A stretch of DNA of 64,000 nucleotides, from the NCBI GenBank assembly GCA_016271365.2, contig CM057451.1:372269501-372333500 (forward strand), in the 5' to 3' direction. The notes beneath the pieces were generated by a model. It was not told the DNA's origin and did not search any database. It saw only the letters and a list, made by a program, of their open reading frames with translations. Position numbers and translations under genes: made by a program. This DNA comes from Neoceratodus forsteri. Taxonomy: Eukaryota > Chordata > Ceratodontiformes > Ceratodontidae. Positions 32,023 to 43,019 of the stretch are shown here, piece by piece; the stretch's first letter is position 1, and every line of letters begins with the position of its first letter.

Positions 32023-33030
32023 CTACTTAGGAAACAGAGATTGGAGAACCAAGGCCCCAAAACCAGCATCCTGGCATGACTCAAGGTCGATGTGGTAGTG
32101 GGTGATAAAGGTGTTTGCTGACTTCCAGGTAGCAGCCCGACAGATCTCCTGGATAGGGATGTCCCTGGAAGCAGCCAACGATGCAGCAGTATGGCGGGTA
32201 GAATGAGCTCTTATCCCTCTGGGAGGCTCCTTGCCTGCCAACTCATAGCACGGACCTATGCATGATGTGATCCATCTTGCCATAGTCCATTTGGCTGCAG
32301 GTCTGCCAGAAGCGGCTTCAGCGTAGGCGATAAACAGCTCGCAAACTTCTCCACAAATTTCCGCCGTCCTCTCCTTGTAGTAGGAGAGAGCACGTCTCAG
32401 GTCCAAAGTATAGAGCCTGTACTCGGCGTCTGAGGTGTAATTAGGGTAGTAAACCAGAAGGGTCAACACCTGGTTAAGGTGAAACTCTGACACCACCTTC
32501 GGAAGGAATTTTGGGTGGGGGCGCAGGACAACTCTGTCCCTGTGAAAGACCAGGTAAGGGGAGTCCACCAAAAGCACCTGGAGCTCCCCTGTCGTCCTGG
32601 CAGATGTGATAGCCACCAAGAAGACCGTCTTCCACGACAAGTGTGACAGCTCACACTTGTGTATGGGTTCAAATGGCTTGCCCATGAGCTTTGCCAAAAT
32701 TAGCACCAAATCCCATGGAGGTGGAGGTTCACGCACCGGAAGGGATATGTGATCCGGGCCTTTGAAAAAGCACCCGACCACTGTTTCCTGTGCCTATGTC
32801 GGCTGACCGGCCCGCACCTGGTAAGCAGAAATGGCTACCAGGTGCACCCTAAGGGTCGATGACCGTAGACCCCCTTTGTAGAGTGACCAAAGGTAGTCGA
32901 GAATGTTAGCCACAGAACAGGATAAGGGGTCCAGACCCTTAATCTGACACCAAATGGAAAAAAGTTTCCATTTGAAGGCATAACATTTCCTGGTCTATTC
33001 CTTTCTGGATGCCTCCAATACGGTGTAGAC
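32023..33030 (-). pseudogene. DIRS-C tyrosine recombinase
   Basis: The 252-residue frame 32781-32023 keeps the catalytic set: Arg62 in ITSARTTGELQ, His193 and Arg196 in HSTRHTA, Trp219 in ATWKSANTF and the nucleophile Tyr229 in THYHIDL. Upstream (33030-32790, other frame) is the N-terminal SAM-like part with KWKLFSIWCQI-type residues. The enzyme would join circular DIRS cDNA to target DNA. The catalytic domain is unbroken but separated by a frame change from its N-terminus. Confidence 0.92.
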
Positions 33031-33320
33031 ATCTTCGGAAAGACCCAAAGCCTGGAACTCTAGCCGCTCAGGTACCAGGCTGTGAGGTGCAGGGATTGAA
33101 GGTCCAGGTGGAATACCTTCCCCTGGTTCAGAGATATCAGGTCCAGGCATGTAAAAAGCCGCTCCAGGGGCCTGCAGCTGAGGCTGAGGAGATCTGGGTA
33201 CCAGAAGCGGCACGGCCAATCTGGGGCTACCACGATCACCTTCATCTGGTCCCTCCTCACCTTGAGTAACACCTTGTGGATCAAGGGAAATGGAGGGAAG
33301 GCATAGAAGAGGCCTGGGGT
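33031..33320 (-). pseudogene. DIRS-C connector between RNase H and recombinase
   Basis: Frames 33375-32995 and 33284-33060 cover this Pro-rich connector. IHKVLLKVRRDQMKVIVVAP and ARFWYPDLLSL-type blocks recur at 39732-40004 and 44087-44281 in DIRS-D and DIRS-E. The overall role in DIRS polymerases is unknown. Confidence 0.75.
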
Positions 33321-33870
33321 CTACGGCTTCCAGAAGGCATCCCCCTGCAGCGAGCCTTGCTGAGGGGGCGGGCATGAAATGGCCTCAGTTTGGTGTTCTC
33401 CCTGAAGGCAAACAGGTCCACCATCGGGTTGCCCCAATGGGAGAACCTCTGGATGGAGAAACCACTCGTGGGATGTCTGACCTATGCAGCTGAGAGCATC
33501 CGCCAGATGGTTCGAAGCTCCTGCCACATGGATGGCTAGGAGATCCGCCTCCAGCCGGCTTACTAGGGTCCAGATGCAGAGCACCTCCTTGCACAGCAGA
33601 CGGGAGTGCGTGCCGCCCTGTCTGTTGAGGTAGTACATGGTTGTGGTACTGTCCGTCTGGACTTGAACCGCTTGACCCCGGAGCTGAGGAGCGAAAGCTG
33701 ACAACGCCAGTCTGACTGCTCTGATCTCAAACAGGTTGATGTGGCATCGGGACTCCTCAGGGGTCCAGAACCCATGGGCCCTGTTGTCCCCCATGTGGGC
33801 TCCCCAGCCCATGAGAGAGGCATCGGTCATAAGGACGACCATCGGCTCGGGGTGGACAAACGGGATCCCT
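33321..33870 (-). pseudogene. DIRS-C RNase H
   Basis: In the 279-residue frame 34160-33321 the real domain starts near residue 95. It shows VVLMTDASLMGWG (Asp113), INLFEIRAVRLAL (Glu145), VQVQTDSTTTMYY (Asp170) and SNHLADALS (Asp221), the full RNase H catalytic set. The residues before it are the RT gene read out of frame, so a frameshift lies near 33830-33880. Confidence 0.92.
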
Positions 33871-34741
33871 TTCTGCAACCAGTCTGGGCGGTCCACCATT
33901 GGAGAGCGTCCCACATCTTCTGGGTTACAGTGATCGACTGGTCGAAGTGACCATATCGCTGAGTCCACTGGGCAGCCAGCTCCCACTGGAGGGGGCGCAT
34001 GTACCACTGGGCCCAACAGACCACTGAGGTGCACGCCGCCATGTAACCCAGAAGGTGCAGAAAGTCCCGGGCAGGGCGCAAGTGCCCAACCAGAAATGAC
34101 TGGGCAAAGGAGGAGAGAACCTCCACCCTGTCCGCCGGGAGCCAAGCTCTGGCTTGACAAGAGTCTAGCTCTGCCCCGATGAAGCCCATCACCTGAGAGG
34201 GCACAAGTTCCGACTTGGCCTCGTTGATCAGGAGGCCGAGTTGGGAGCAGATTTGGAGGGCCAGATCCCTGGACCTCTCCACCTCCTGAAGGGAGGAAAC
34301 TGCCATGAGCCAGTCATCAAGATAAGGGTAGATTCTGACTCCTCGACGCTGAAGGTGGGCTGCCACCGCTGTAATGCATTTGGTGAAGACCCATGCGGCC
34401 AATGACAGGCCAAACAGCATGGTTCGGAACTTGTACAGGGTCCCTTCGACCCTGAAGTGGAGGAACCGCTCATGGGACAGACGGATTGGGACGTGAAAGA
34501 ACGCGTCCTGTAGATCCAGTGAACAGAGAACCACGTTTCGCTCCAGGGATAGTGTAATCTGGTTCAGAGTGATCATCGAAAAGGTGCGAGACCCGAGATA
34601 TTGATTCAGGTCATAGAGATCTAGGATGGGGCGCCAACCCGCCATCCGCTTGGGCAGCAGGAAGTACCTGTAAACAAAGCCTGGGTCTGTCTGAGGATCC
34701 GTCACTAGAGCTACTGCCTCCTTGCAGAGGAGCTGAGCCAA
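33827..34741 (-). pseudogene. DIRS-C reverse transcriptase
   Basis: Open for 304 residues. Blocks in order: FLLPKRMAGWRPILDLYDLN (residues 27-46), VLCSLDLQDAFFHVPI (first Asp at 76), FRTMLFGLSLAAWVFTK and YPYLDDWLMA (Asp142, Asp143), then LINEAKSELVPSQ and FIGAELDSCQAR. This is the DIRS form of RT. It overlaps the RNase H frame, showing a frame break between the two domains. Otherwise it looks catalytically complete. Confidence 0.94.
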
Positions 34742-34744
34742 GTT

Positions 34745-37294
34745 GTCTCGAAGAGCCGACTGGGTGCATGCTGAGATCCGTTCTTCCCGAGGGACGCGGG
34801 CTCAGCTGGGAGGGTACTGCTAAAATTCCAGATGCAGTCCCTGACCGACCACTTCGAGAACCCACCTGTCTGACGTGATAGCGGACAAGGCGAAAAGGAA
34901 GTGGCGGAGCAGACCCCCCACGGGAGGGCCCAGAGCTGGCATGGTGGGTGTAAGGGTGGCAACCTCCAACCCGTCACTGAGCAGGCATGGAAGAGGAGGA
35001 GGAGGCTCCAGGACCTGCGCCTCGGCCTCCTTTAAGGGGCTGTTGAGGACCCTGCTTGGGCTGTGGGAGCCAAGCTTGAGCCTGCTGCTGCTGTTGACCT
35101 CCTTGATAGGAGGGCTGCCTGACCGCAGGGGAAGAGTGCCGAAATGGCTTCTTCTTTCTCTTCCGCTGGGTCTTGCCTGAAGAACCCTTGGCAGAAGTAG
35201 CATCCAAGGTGGCACTGGACTGCTCTATACGCTGAAGGTGACTGGCCACTTCTGGACCGAAAAAGTTGGTCCCCAGGAAGGGCATGTCAGCAAGCTTATG
35301 CTGAGTATCCACTGGGAAAGGTGGAAAGCCTTAGCCAAGCCCTGCGCAAGAGGCCACTGCGGCTGCCAACGAGTGGGCACAAGAATCTCCTATATCCAAG
35401 GCTGTCTGGAGCTGCTGTTTTGTGACAGCACAACCTTGGCCATGGACCTGCTTGACTGTAGTCTGCATGTCCGATGGAAGATAAGGGAGGACCTCGTCCA
35501 ATGACCCCAAAAGGGCATGACAGAAGTGTGCCATAACAGCCAAGCTGGCCTGACGAAGGCCCACAGAAGAGGCAGCGTAGACCTTGCAGGCAGAGTGGTC
35601 CATATTTTTGGACTCCTTGTCCGGGGGTCGGTCAGTGTCGGCCGAACTACCCGTATGCCTGAACACAGAGGCGGTCACTGGGCTCTCAGACGAAGGGTGC
35701 TCTATAAACCCCGCATGGGACCCCATGGGCACCGTGTACTTGCGGGCCATGTGGGTAGATGGTGCTGGGCAAGAGGCAGAATGCTGCCAAAGTTCAAGGG
35801 CTGGGCCAACAATGGCCTTGGCCACTGGAAAGGCCTCCATTGGGGTATCCCCTCTCTTGAGTATGTCAGTGAGAGGGTTCTCTGCCTTTTACTGGATGGG
35901 CTCCAGGGGCATTCCAGTGAAGTTGCAGATGAGGCGGAGAATGCCCTGGAAGGAGGAAGGGCCTTCCTCCATTCCTGCACCGACCAACGACTTATCCCCG
36001 GGATGTGAGTGCAAGCTGGTGATGTCAGAGTCCGGGGAGTCATGGTAGAGCGGTCTACCACCTAAGTCACCCTCGATATGTCGAGGGCGGTCCGGGGTGA
36101 CTTAACAGACGGGGAAGCCCGGTGTCTTGTCGGTCCTCTTTCGAGGGCGCCCCTCCCTCAGGCTGTTTAGTCGGTGGTTCCACCCGAATCGGTGGAGAGA
36201 CCGGAATAGGCTGAACCGGGAGACGGGCTGGCCCCACGGGCAGAGAAACTGGTGGCTTTGGTTCTGGAGGGGTCGGCGTCGGCCTAGGAAGCGGGAGCCA
36301 AGTTGTGGCCTGGGTGGGCGGCGGAGCCGACTTCTACCCGGTCAGGATCAGTTGTTGCCACATGAGGTCTCCATAGTGCCGATGGAGCTTCCATCAGAGC
36401 CTCTATTCGTCCAAGGAGGAAGAGGACCTGTGGCGACACCTCTTCTTAGAGCACTTATGGCTCTTTCTCAGTCGTTCAGTCGAGGGGCTTCTGGACCTCG
36501 ACCGAGATTGGGGAGGCCGACTTGGTCGATCAGGAGACACCGGGGTCGGTGAAAACAGAGGGTCTGGAACCGGGTCCTTGATGGGGACACCAGCAGGCTG
36601 GGTCTCCTCATCAGGGAACACGAGGACCCGAGTCCTTTCCAATGAGTCGTCTGCCACGGCCAGAGACAAAGGGTCTATCAGGTCAAGGATAATTTTGACC
36701 TCGTCAGCCACTTCCTCGGTCCCCTGGCCAGACAGGTCTGTGAAGCCGGCAGCCAAGGATGCGATCTCAACCGAAGTCAAGACCGCGTGTTCCTGGGACT
36801 CGGACCTCTCTTGGTCCCAAGAACATCTTCGCCAAGACGAAGATACAGGGTCCTTATCTCTCTTCCGAGAGCGGGAGAAGTGAGAGCGCAAGGGTGCCTC
36901 ACCCTGAGTGAGACTGGCACAACTCCTTGAAGGAGCCCATAAAGGTGTAGCCAAGGTTCAGAGGAGCAAAGAAGCTTCGACTGGCCGAAGCGCAAGCTGC
37001 TTCCTCCTCGAACACCTTTATCTGTTCGAGCTGTTTGGCGGATCCGGCAGACGTGGAAACCGCCCACCTCGCCTCCTTCGATTTCATTGGTGGGTTCCTT
37101 TTCTCCGGTCTCCCCAGCTTCAAGCATGTCTTGCGGTCGTCCAGGACGTTGGGATGGAAAGCCTGGCAAAAACTGCATGACGAGGTGTCATGGCCGACAC
37201 TTAGGTGGTAGACGCACGTGAGGTGAGGATCGGTACGCGACATCTTCTGGCTGCAGGGGCACTGGCGAAATCCGGGGGAAGATTTTTCCTCCAT
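34745..37294 (-). pseudogene. DIRS-C gag-like gene
   Basis: Likely start is the Met at 37294 (residue 88 of a longer frame). C99/C101, H111, C114, H117 (a Cys in DIRS-A), H122, C127 and C130 form a Cys/His cluster of fixed spacing. Then come RFFAPLNLGYTFMGSFKELC-like text shared with DIRS-D and DIRS-E, a Ser/Arg-rich segment (SRPPQSRSRSRSPS, about 36500), and a helical domain (35840-35331; MDHSACKVYAASSVGL). A C-terminal DTQHKLADMPFLGTNFFGPE block and a Lys/Arg-rich tail close it. Four frames are needed to read it. Confidence 0.8.
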
Positions 37295-37407
37295 GGTAGA
37301 TGTGACAAAAGTGCAATTGCTAACTCGAATGAGTTTAATTTTTGGTAAAAAAACGACGGTTAGAATCCAGGGCCAATGATATGCTGAGAGCACAAGGGAA
37401 ACTGTAT

Positions 37408-37567
37408 CTTCCATCAGAAAGGAAGATCTGGCATCATGGGGCGGAGTCGAGGTATATACCACCCGGGTGGGTGGGAGGAGCCAGCTTGAAGACTTCCTGC
37501 AAGATTTAAAGTGGAAGGGGACATGCCAAGAAGTGTGGATGAACAACATATCCACGCCCCTAGAAAG
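37408..37567 (-). repeat. DIRS-C right inverted terminal repeat
   Basis: Includes AGGTATATACCACCCGGGTG, GTGGAAGGGGACATGCCAAG and GTGGATGAACAACATATCCA, and ends CACGCCCCTAGAAAG. It is the 5' end of the element, where its promoter would lie. Confidence 0.88.
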
Positions 37568-37944
37568 TTAAATACAAAAGGAAAAGGAAAAAGAATTAAG
37601 CCAAGCTGAAGGAATGGCCGACTCCCCTCTGTTTTATTCCAAGAAAGAACCTGATTATGAGTACCAAGGCTAGTGTACTCCCCTGCTCAGGGCTCAGTCT
37701 TTGCCGCTGTAATTCACAGCTTCATATTTTTTTTTTTAATTTATCTGGCATTTTGCTCCCCAAGGAAAGGCTTCTGGAGATGCATCTTGTATGCACGTGG
37801 ATTCTACAAGGCAGCAGCAAGTTAGAAACAATTTCAAGAGAGGCACGTTAAACAAGTATGACCACTGCAGTACTTAATCTACTAATCATAAAGTGCAATG
37901 CAGTGACCCTGTATTGGCACAGCACCAGCAAGTACAGATGGTGT
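37568..37944. other. Spacer between DIRS-C and DIRS-D
   Basis: 377 bp of AT-rich sequence with a T-run at 37728-37738. No coding or repeat signature was recognised. Confidence 0.6.
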
Positions 37945-37947
37945 GAA

Positions 37948-38125
37948 AAAACAGGTTACTCACCTGTAACAGTGGCTCTAGGAGTGGTATATGATGTTCA
38001 TTCATACTTTCTGGCAGTTGCCTTTCCCTTTAAGGCTGGCCAGAAATGTCTTCAAGCTGGCTTCTCCCACCGACCCAGGTGGTAATTTCTCAGCTCCACC
38101 CCAACGCCAGATCTTTTCCACTGGA
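37948..38125 (+). repeat. DIRS-D left inverted terminal repeat
   Basis: Starts AGGTTACTCACCTGTAACAG and includes TTCTGGCAGTTGCCTTTCCC; reverse complement at 42795-42895. Confidence 0.86.
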
Positions 38126-38177
38126 AGTAGTGTTGTGCACCAAAGTCAGGGGAGGTCGGGTGGGTCAGTGTGGATGA

Positions 38178-38275
38178 TCATCATCATACCACTCCTAGAA
38201 CCACTGTTACAGGTGAGTAACCCGCTTTTCTAGGGACGTGGATATGTTCTATCCACACTTTCTGGCAGATTCTTA
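38178..38275. repeat. DIRS-D internal complementary region
   Basis: Reads CACTCCTAGAACCACTGTTA, CAGGTGAGTAACCCGC, then CTAGGGACGTGGATATG, the back-to-back complements of the left and right ends. Confidence 0.86.
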
Positions 38276-38289
38276 GCAGTTCTCCAGGA

Positions 38290-39021
38290 GGAGGGAGGCA
38301 AGGCACACACTTCCTACTTAGGGAACAGAGACTGGAGAATTGAGACCCCAAAACCAGCATCCCAGTGTGACTTAAGGTCAATGTGGTAATTGGAAATGAA
38401 GGTGTGTACTGACCTCCAAGTAGCAACCCTGCAGATTTCCTGGATAGGGATGTCCCTGGAAGCAGCCACCGAGGCAATGGTATGGTGGGTGGAATGAGCC
38501 CTAAGCTCTATGTGAGGGTCCCTACCTGACAACCTATAGAAGAGGACCATGAGGGAAACAATCCACTTGTCAGGTGTGGCATCAGCGTAGGTGACAAATA
38601 TTTGGCGAACCTCTCCCCGAACTCCAGATGTGCACTCCTTATTTATTTATTGTTTGAGCTTTGTTGACCCGGTAGGCCCAAGTCCCTTTTTCAGGGGCGA
38701 CCGGGGGGTGGGGATAAAGATGGTAAGCAACTGAAATTGAACCAGATTAAGCTGTTGGTGGTATTTTTAGTGAATGGGGAAAATTTGGCCAGGGCACCGG
38801 GGAAATCCCCTACTCTTTTCGATAAGTGCCATGGGATCTTTAACATCCACCTGAACTACCACCAATCCAGGCAGGTGGGATCTCGGTTTTAATGTCTCAT
38901 CTGAAAGACGGCACCTCAGAAGCGTAGCACTCCCCTCATGCTGCACTACAGCATCAGTATTGGGATATTAACCCAAGTGCCAGACGTGGGAACTGAACCC
39001 ACAACCCTCTGATCTCCCAGC

Positions 39022-39053
<32 letters not shown>

Positions 39054-39660
39054 TGACGTAACGCTCGCCGCAGGTCGAAAGTATGAAGCCTGTGCTCGGC
39101 CTCTGAGGTGTGATTGGTGAAGTACACTGGGAGGTTAATTATCTGATTAAGGTGAAACTCTGACATAACCTTCAAGAGGAACTTGGAGTTGGTGTGCAGG
39201 ACAACCTTGTCCCTGTGGACAACCAGGTAAGGAGACTCCACCAAAAGCGCCTGGAGCGCACTGATCCTTCTGGTTGATGTGATAACCACCAGGAAGGCAG
39301 ACTTCCACGACAGGTAAGACATGTCACATCTGTGCATCAGTTCGAATGGCCTGACCATGAGCTTTGCCAAAACCTGCAAAAGAAACCCAAGGTGGTGGTG
39401 GTGGTTCACGCAACGGAGGGGAAATGTGATCAAAGCCTTTGAAAAAGCACCAGACCACCTTCTCCTGCACAGACTGCTGACCAGCCCACTCCCAGTAAGC
39501 AAAGATGGCTGCCAGGTGCACCTTAAGAGTTGTCGACGGAAGGCCTGACAGAGAGGGACCACAGGTAGTCAAAGATGCTAGCCACTGGATAGGACCAGGG
39601 GTCCAGCCCCTTGCCCTGGCAACAAATGGAGAACCCCTTCCACTTGAAGGCATAACATTT
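38290..39660 (-). pseudogene. DIRS-D tyrosine recombinase, split by a SINE
   Basis: The C-terminal part (38550-38314) shows HSTHHTIASVAASRDIPIQE, where the essential Arg of HSTRH has become His, and TFISNYHIDLKS, where the Tyr remains. The N-terminal part (39653-39058) shows FLVVITSTRRISALQALLV with the first Arg. Loss of the HxxR Arg would abolish activity even without the SINE at 38640-39056. Confidence 0.88.
38640..39056 (-). mobile_element. tRNA-headed SINE in DIRS-D
   Basis: On the minus strand it starts with a tRNA-like head. The A-box region GTGGCTCAGTAGGTAGC lies at 39036-39053 and the B-box GGGTTCAGTTCCC at 38988-39000. A ~300-bp body includes GATGTTAAAGATCCCATGGC and a tail ending near ACCGGGTCAACAAAG followed by AT-rich sequence. 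RNA polymerase III would transcribe it. The body block is one I know from widespread fish and amphibian SINEs, but I do not assign a family name. Confidence 0.85.
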
Positions 39661-40260
39661 CATGGTCTACTCCTTCTGAGATGCTTCCACGACAATGTGG
39701 ACATCTTCAGAGAGACCTAAAGCCTGGAACTCTAGCTGCTCATGAACCAGGCTGTCAGGCGCAGGGATTCAAGGTGTGGATGAAGAACCTCCACCTGACT
39801 GATGGAGAGCAGGTCCCAGTGTAGAGGAAGAGGCCTCAGGAGCCTGTTGCTGAGGCTGAAGAGATCAGGGTACCACAACTGGCAGGGCCAGTCCAGAACC
39901 ACCAGGATCATCCAAGCCTTGTCCCGCCTGGCTTTGAGCAGCACTTTGTGGATCAGCGGAAAGGGAGGGAAGGCATACATGAGGCCCAGGGTCCAGGGAC
40001 TCAAGAAGCCGTCAGTGTTCCTTGCTGGGGGGGGGGGGTACCATTCTGAAGGTGCATGACCTGCAAAACTTATTTAGGTCGGGCAGATCGAGAATGGGAC
40101 ACCAGCCCCCCTGTTCGCTTTGGCACCAGGAAGTACCTGGAGACAATCCTGGGTGTTGTGGAGAATCTGTGACAAGAACTACGACCTCCTTGCAGAGGAA
40201 CTGGGCTATGTCGTCTCTGAGAGCTAACTGTCTGCGGATACCAAGTCCTCCTCCCATGGG
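39661..40260 (-). pseudogene. DIRS-D connector and RT N-terminal remnant
   Basis: 40004-39732 encodes IHKVLLKARRDKAWMILV and LWYPDLFSL, as in DIRS-C. From 40020 on it reads CPILDLPDLNKFCRS, the first RT block. The whole RNase H and the YLDDW region are absent between them, with a G-run at 40028-40038 at the junction. Confidence 0.82.
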
Positions 40261-42720
40261 GCGCGGGCTAGGCATGGAGGGTACTGCCCAAATTACAGAG
40301 GCAGACCCTGACCCACCACTTCGAGAACTCACCTGTCTGTGGTAACAGCGGACCAGGTGGAAAGGAAGTGGTGGAGCAGGCCCCCCACAGGAGGACACAG
40401 GGAAGGTGTGACGGGCATGAGGGAGGCACCTCTCATCACGTCACTGGGCAGGCTTGAAGGAGGAGGGTCCGGCCAAGGACCCGCCAGAGCCTCTCTGCCC
40501 AGGCTTATGGATGGCCGTGGCCCAGTGACTTCAGCCGACGTCACCAGACCTGGGCCTGCTAACCAGCCTGGGGCTGGGCTAGTTTGGCCACAGGAGTAGA
40601 GGTGGACCGAAAGGGCATCCGTTTCTTCCGCTGCTTGGAGGCCTTGGGATCCTTTTGGGCAGATGTCACAGAGTCCAAGGTGGTAATGGACTTCCCTATG
40701 CAGGTCAGGTGTGCCCCGATTCCTGTACCGAACAAGCTGCTGCCAAGGAAAGAAAAATCTACCAACTTGTGCTGAAGGTCTACCGTGAAGGTCGAGATCC
40801 TCAGCCAAGCCCTGCGGCGCATGGCCACTGAGGCTGACACAGAGTGGGCACAAAGGGTTCCCAATCTCCACAGCAGTATGGAGCTGTTTTGCTACAGCCC
40901 GGCTCCGTTTCCGGCCTGCTTTGACCATAGTCTGGAGGTTCGCTGGGAAATGAGGTACACCTCATTCTGGGTGCCTAGCAGGACATGGGAAAAGTGGGCC
41001 ATGAGAAGGGCTGAGCTCACCTGGTGAAGAACGAGCGAGGAGGCATTGTAGACCTTTTTAGCCGCATGGTCCAATTTTTTTGGACTTGTTTCAGGTGGTT
41101 CATCGACGTCCCCAGTATTGCCAGAGTGCCTGAACAATGAATCCATCACCAGACTCTCAGCCGAGGGGTGTTCAGTGAATCCTGAGAGGGAACCAGTAGG
41201 TACCACATACTTGCGCGCCATCCGAGAGGTGGGCGCAGGGCAGGATGCTGGGCACTGCTAGAGCGCCAGGGCATGGCCAAGAATGGCCTCCACTACTGGA
41301 AAGGCCTCCGTCAAGAGAATCCCTCCAGTTGAGAATCTCGGTCAGTGGGCAATGGGCCTGTTTCCGGACGGGCTCCATTTTCATCCCTGTGGACTCAGAT
41401 CAAACAAAGAAGGCCCAGAAAAGAAGTAGGACCTTCTTCGGTCAAGAGATCCTCCACCAACTCCTTTTCAACCGGACAGGAGTACAGGGAGGAACCCTCG
41501 GACTCCGAAGAGTCACTGAAAAGTGATCGACCTCCGGAGTTCCCACTCAGGACAGTCAAGGGTGACAGTGACCGACAACCAATGGGTAAGCCCCTTGACT
41601 GGCTGACCCTCCTTAGTCGGAGTGCTGGAGAGTGGCTGTTTAGGTGGCGGCTCCACCGGAATCAGTGGTGATGTTGGGGTCGGCCAAGCTGGGACCGTGT
41701 GGGTTGGTTCTTTAGGCAGAGAAGGCGCCAGCAGGTCAGCTGATGGCCGGTGTAGGAGCCAGGGTTGGCTTCATATTGGTGAACAACAGCTGTTGCCATG
41801 AGGTCCTAGTAACATCAACGCAATTTGTGCCAAAGCCTCTCCTCACCTAAGGAGGACGAAGATGAAGAGTAGAGGTGGCGTCACTTGCCATGGTGCCGAA
41901 AGTGGGAGCGCAGACTTTGGCGGGAGCCACTCAACACACTGGAACGGGACTAAGACCTCGACTGGTGGCGGGGCTCGGAGGGAGTCAGTGAATACCGGGG
42001 CTTCTCTGGATCTTGGTCATCGACCAGAGGCAGCCGGTCAGCAGACTGATCCATCCCCTCTTATGGTTTGAGTCAGGACCAGAGTCCTGGACAAGGAAGT
42101 GTCAGCCTCTTCAGTTGACAACTGGTCAGTTGGTTAGAGAAAAATCTCATCCAGGACTTCAACCAGCATCTCTGCCAACTGGCCGACAGCGTTACCATGG
42201 AGCTGGCGGCCCTGGCCAAGGATTCAACTGAAGTCGGATCCGGAGAAGTGCAGGAATCCAGAGCTCTCGACTGAAAGCTCTCCTGATCCCACGAACGAGA
42301 CTGGCACAATTCCTTGAAGGAGCCCGTGAAAGTCGAGCCCAACTAGAGTGGCGCGAAGGCAGAGACCGAAGAGAAGAGGGATGCAGCCTGGGCCACCTCC
42401 TCTTCAAACACCGCAAGCTGTTCAGCAGATCCCGCAGTTGTGGAGACCAGTGGGTTTCCGCTCGCCCAGATGGCCCAGCTTAAATCAGGTGAGACTGTCC
42501 TCGAGAACAGTATGGTGGAACAAAGCGACAAAAGTTGCAACCCTGGGGATCATGCTAGTAGATGCACAGGCAGTGCAGGTCGGTTCAGGACATCAACTGC
42601 CCGCAAGGGCACTAGCGCAATGTGGAAGTGGACTTGTCATCCACTGCGGTCACAATCAGAGATTGAGCTGAAGACAAAAAACGTTTTCGTTTTATAAATT
42701 TGGAAATAAATCCGTAGATT
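40261..42720 (-). pseudogene. DIRS-D gag-like gene
   Basis: The same landmarks as DIRS-C Gag: MDGSFTGSFKELCQS-type block (42342-42280), MARKYVVPTGSLSGFTEHPS and LDHAAKKVYNASSLVL (41221-40892), and RRRAWLRISTFTVDLQHKLV with FSFLGSSLFG (40830-40740). The N-terminal Cys/His cluster (about 42540-42610) is damaged by a frameshift. Several stops. Confidence 0.77.
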
Positions 42721-42794
42721 TAAGCACAGGGGCCTACTCAACGTAGAAGCGGTAAGGAGGGAATCTGCTTCTTCCAGTGGAAAGGAAGAGCTGG

Positions 42795-42929
42795 GGTCAT
42801 GGGGCGGAGCCAAGGAGTTACCATCTGGGTGGGTAGGAGGAGCCAGTTTGAAGACACTTCCGGCAGCGTTTAAAGGGGAAAGGCAACTGCCAGAAGTAGG
42901 GATAGATCATCATATCCACGTCTCTAGAA
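42795..42929 (-). repeat. DIRS-D right terminal repeat, fused to DIRS-E
   Basis: Reads GGGGCGGAGCCAAGGAGTTA, AAAGGGGAAAGGCAACTGCC and ATCATCATATCCACGTCTCT, ending at CTAGAAC. The next bases (TACTGTTACAGGTGAGTAAC) belong to the internal complementary region of DIRS-E, so no left terminal repeat separates the two elements. Confidence 0.82.
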
Positions 42930-43015
42930 CTACTGTTACAGGTGAGTAACCTGTTTTTCTAGGGGCGTGGCCATGGTGCACAGTCCACACTTCTGGCAGA
43001 ATCCTGGCAGTCCTC
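42915..43015. repeat. DIRS-E internal complementary region
   Basis: CTAGAACTACTGTTACAGGT, GAGTAACCTGTTTTTCTAGG, GGCGTGGCCATGG and CCACACTTCTGGCAG match the corresponding regions of C and D. Confidence 0.85.
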
Positions 43016-43019
43016 CAGA

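Larger units (their letters stand above)
31656..37567 (-). mobile_element. DIRS-C: most complete DIRS element in the window
   Basis: About 5.9 kb with every expected part. Right terminal repeat 37408-37567, gag 37294-34745, RT 34741-33827, RNase H 33870-33321, connector, recombinase 33030-32023, internal complementary region 31878-31975 and left terminal repeat 31656-31830 are all present. No target duplication, as expected for a tyrosine-recombinase element. Catalytic residues of all three enzymes survive, but the genes lie in different frames with breaks between them. It is younger than DIRS-A, judged by longer open frames. Confidence 0.93.
37945..42929 (-). mobile_element. DIRS-D: DIRS element lacking RNase H and most of RT
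   Basis: Left terminal repeat at 37948-38125, internal complementary region 38178-38275, recombinase, connector, a short RT remnant, gag, and right terminal repeat 42795-42929. Near 40010-40030 the connector joins the RT N-terminus directly, so about 1.4 kb coding for RNase H and the RT core is gone. A SINE interrupts the recombinase. Terminal sequences match DIRS-C and DIRS-E closely, so all three are one family. Non-autonomous and degraded. Confidence 0.88.

Noticed and set aside
35517..36552. Long plus-strand frames (141-163 codons)
   Set aside because: They lie opposite DIRS-C gag and have no motif; high GC makes long chance frames likely.
39036..39053. A-box-like sequence suggesting a tRNA gene (minus strand)
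   Set aside because: With the B-box it forms only a SINE head; there is no cloverleaf with a proper acceptor stem, and a SINE body follows.
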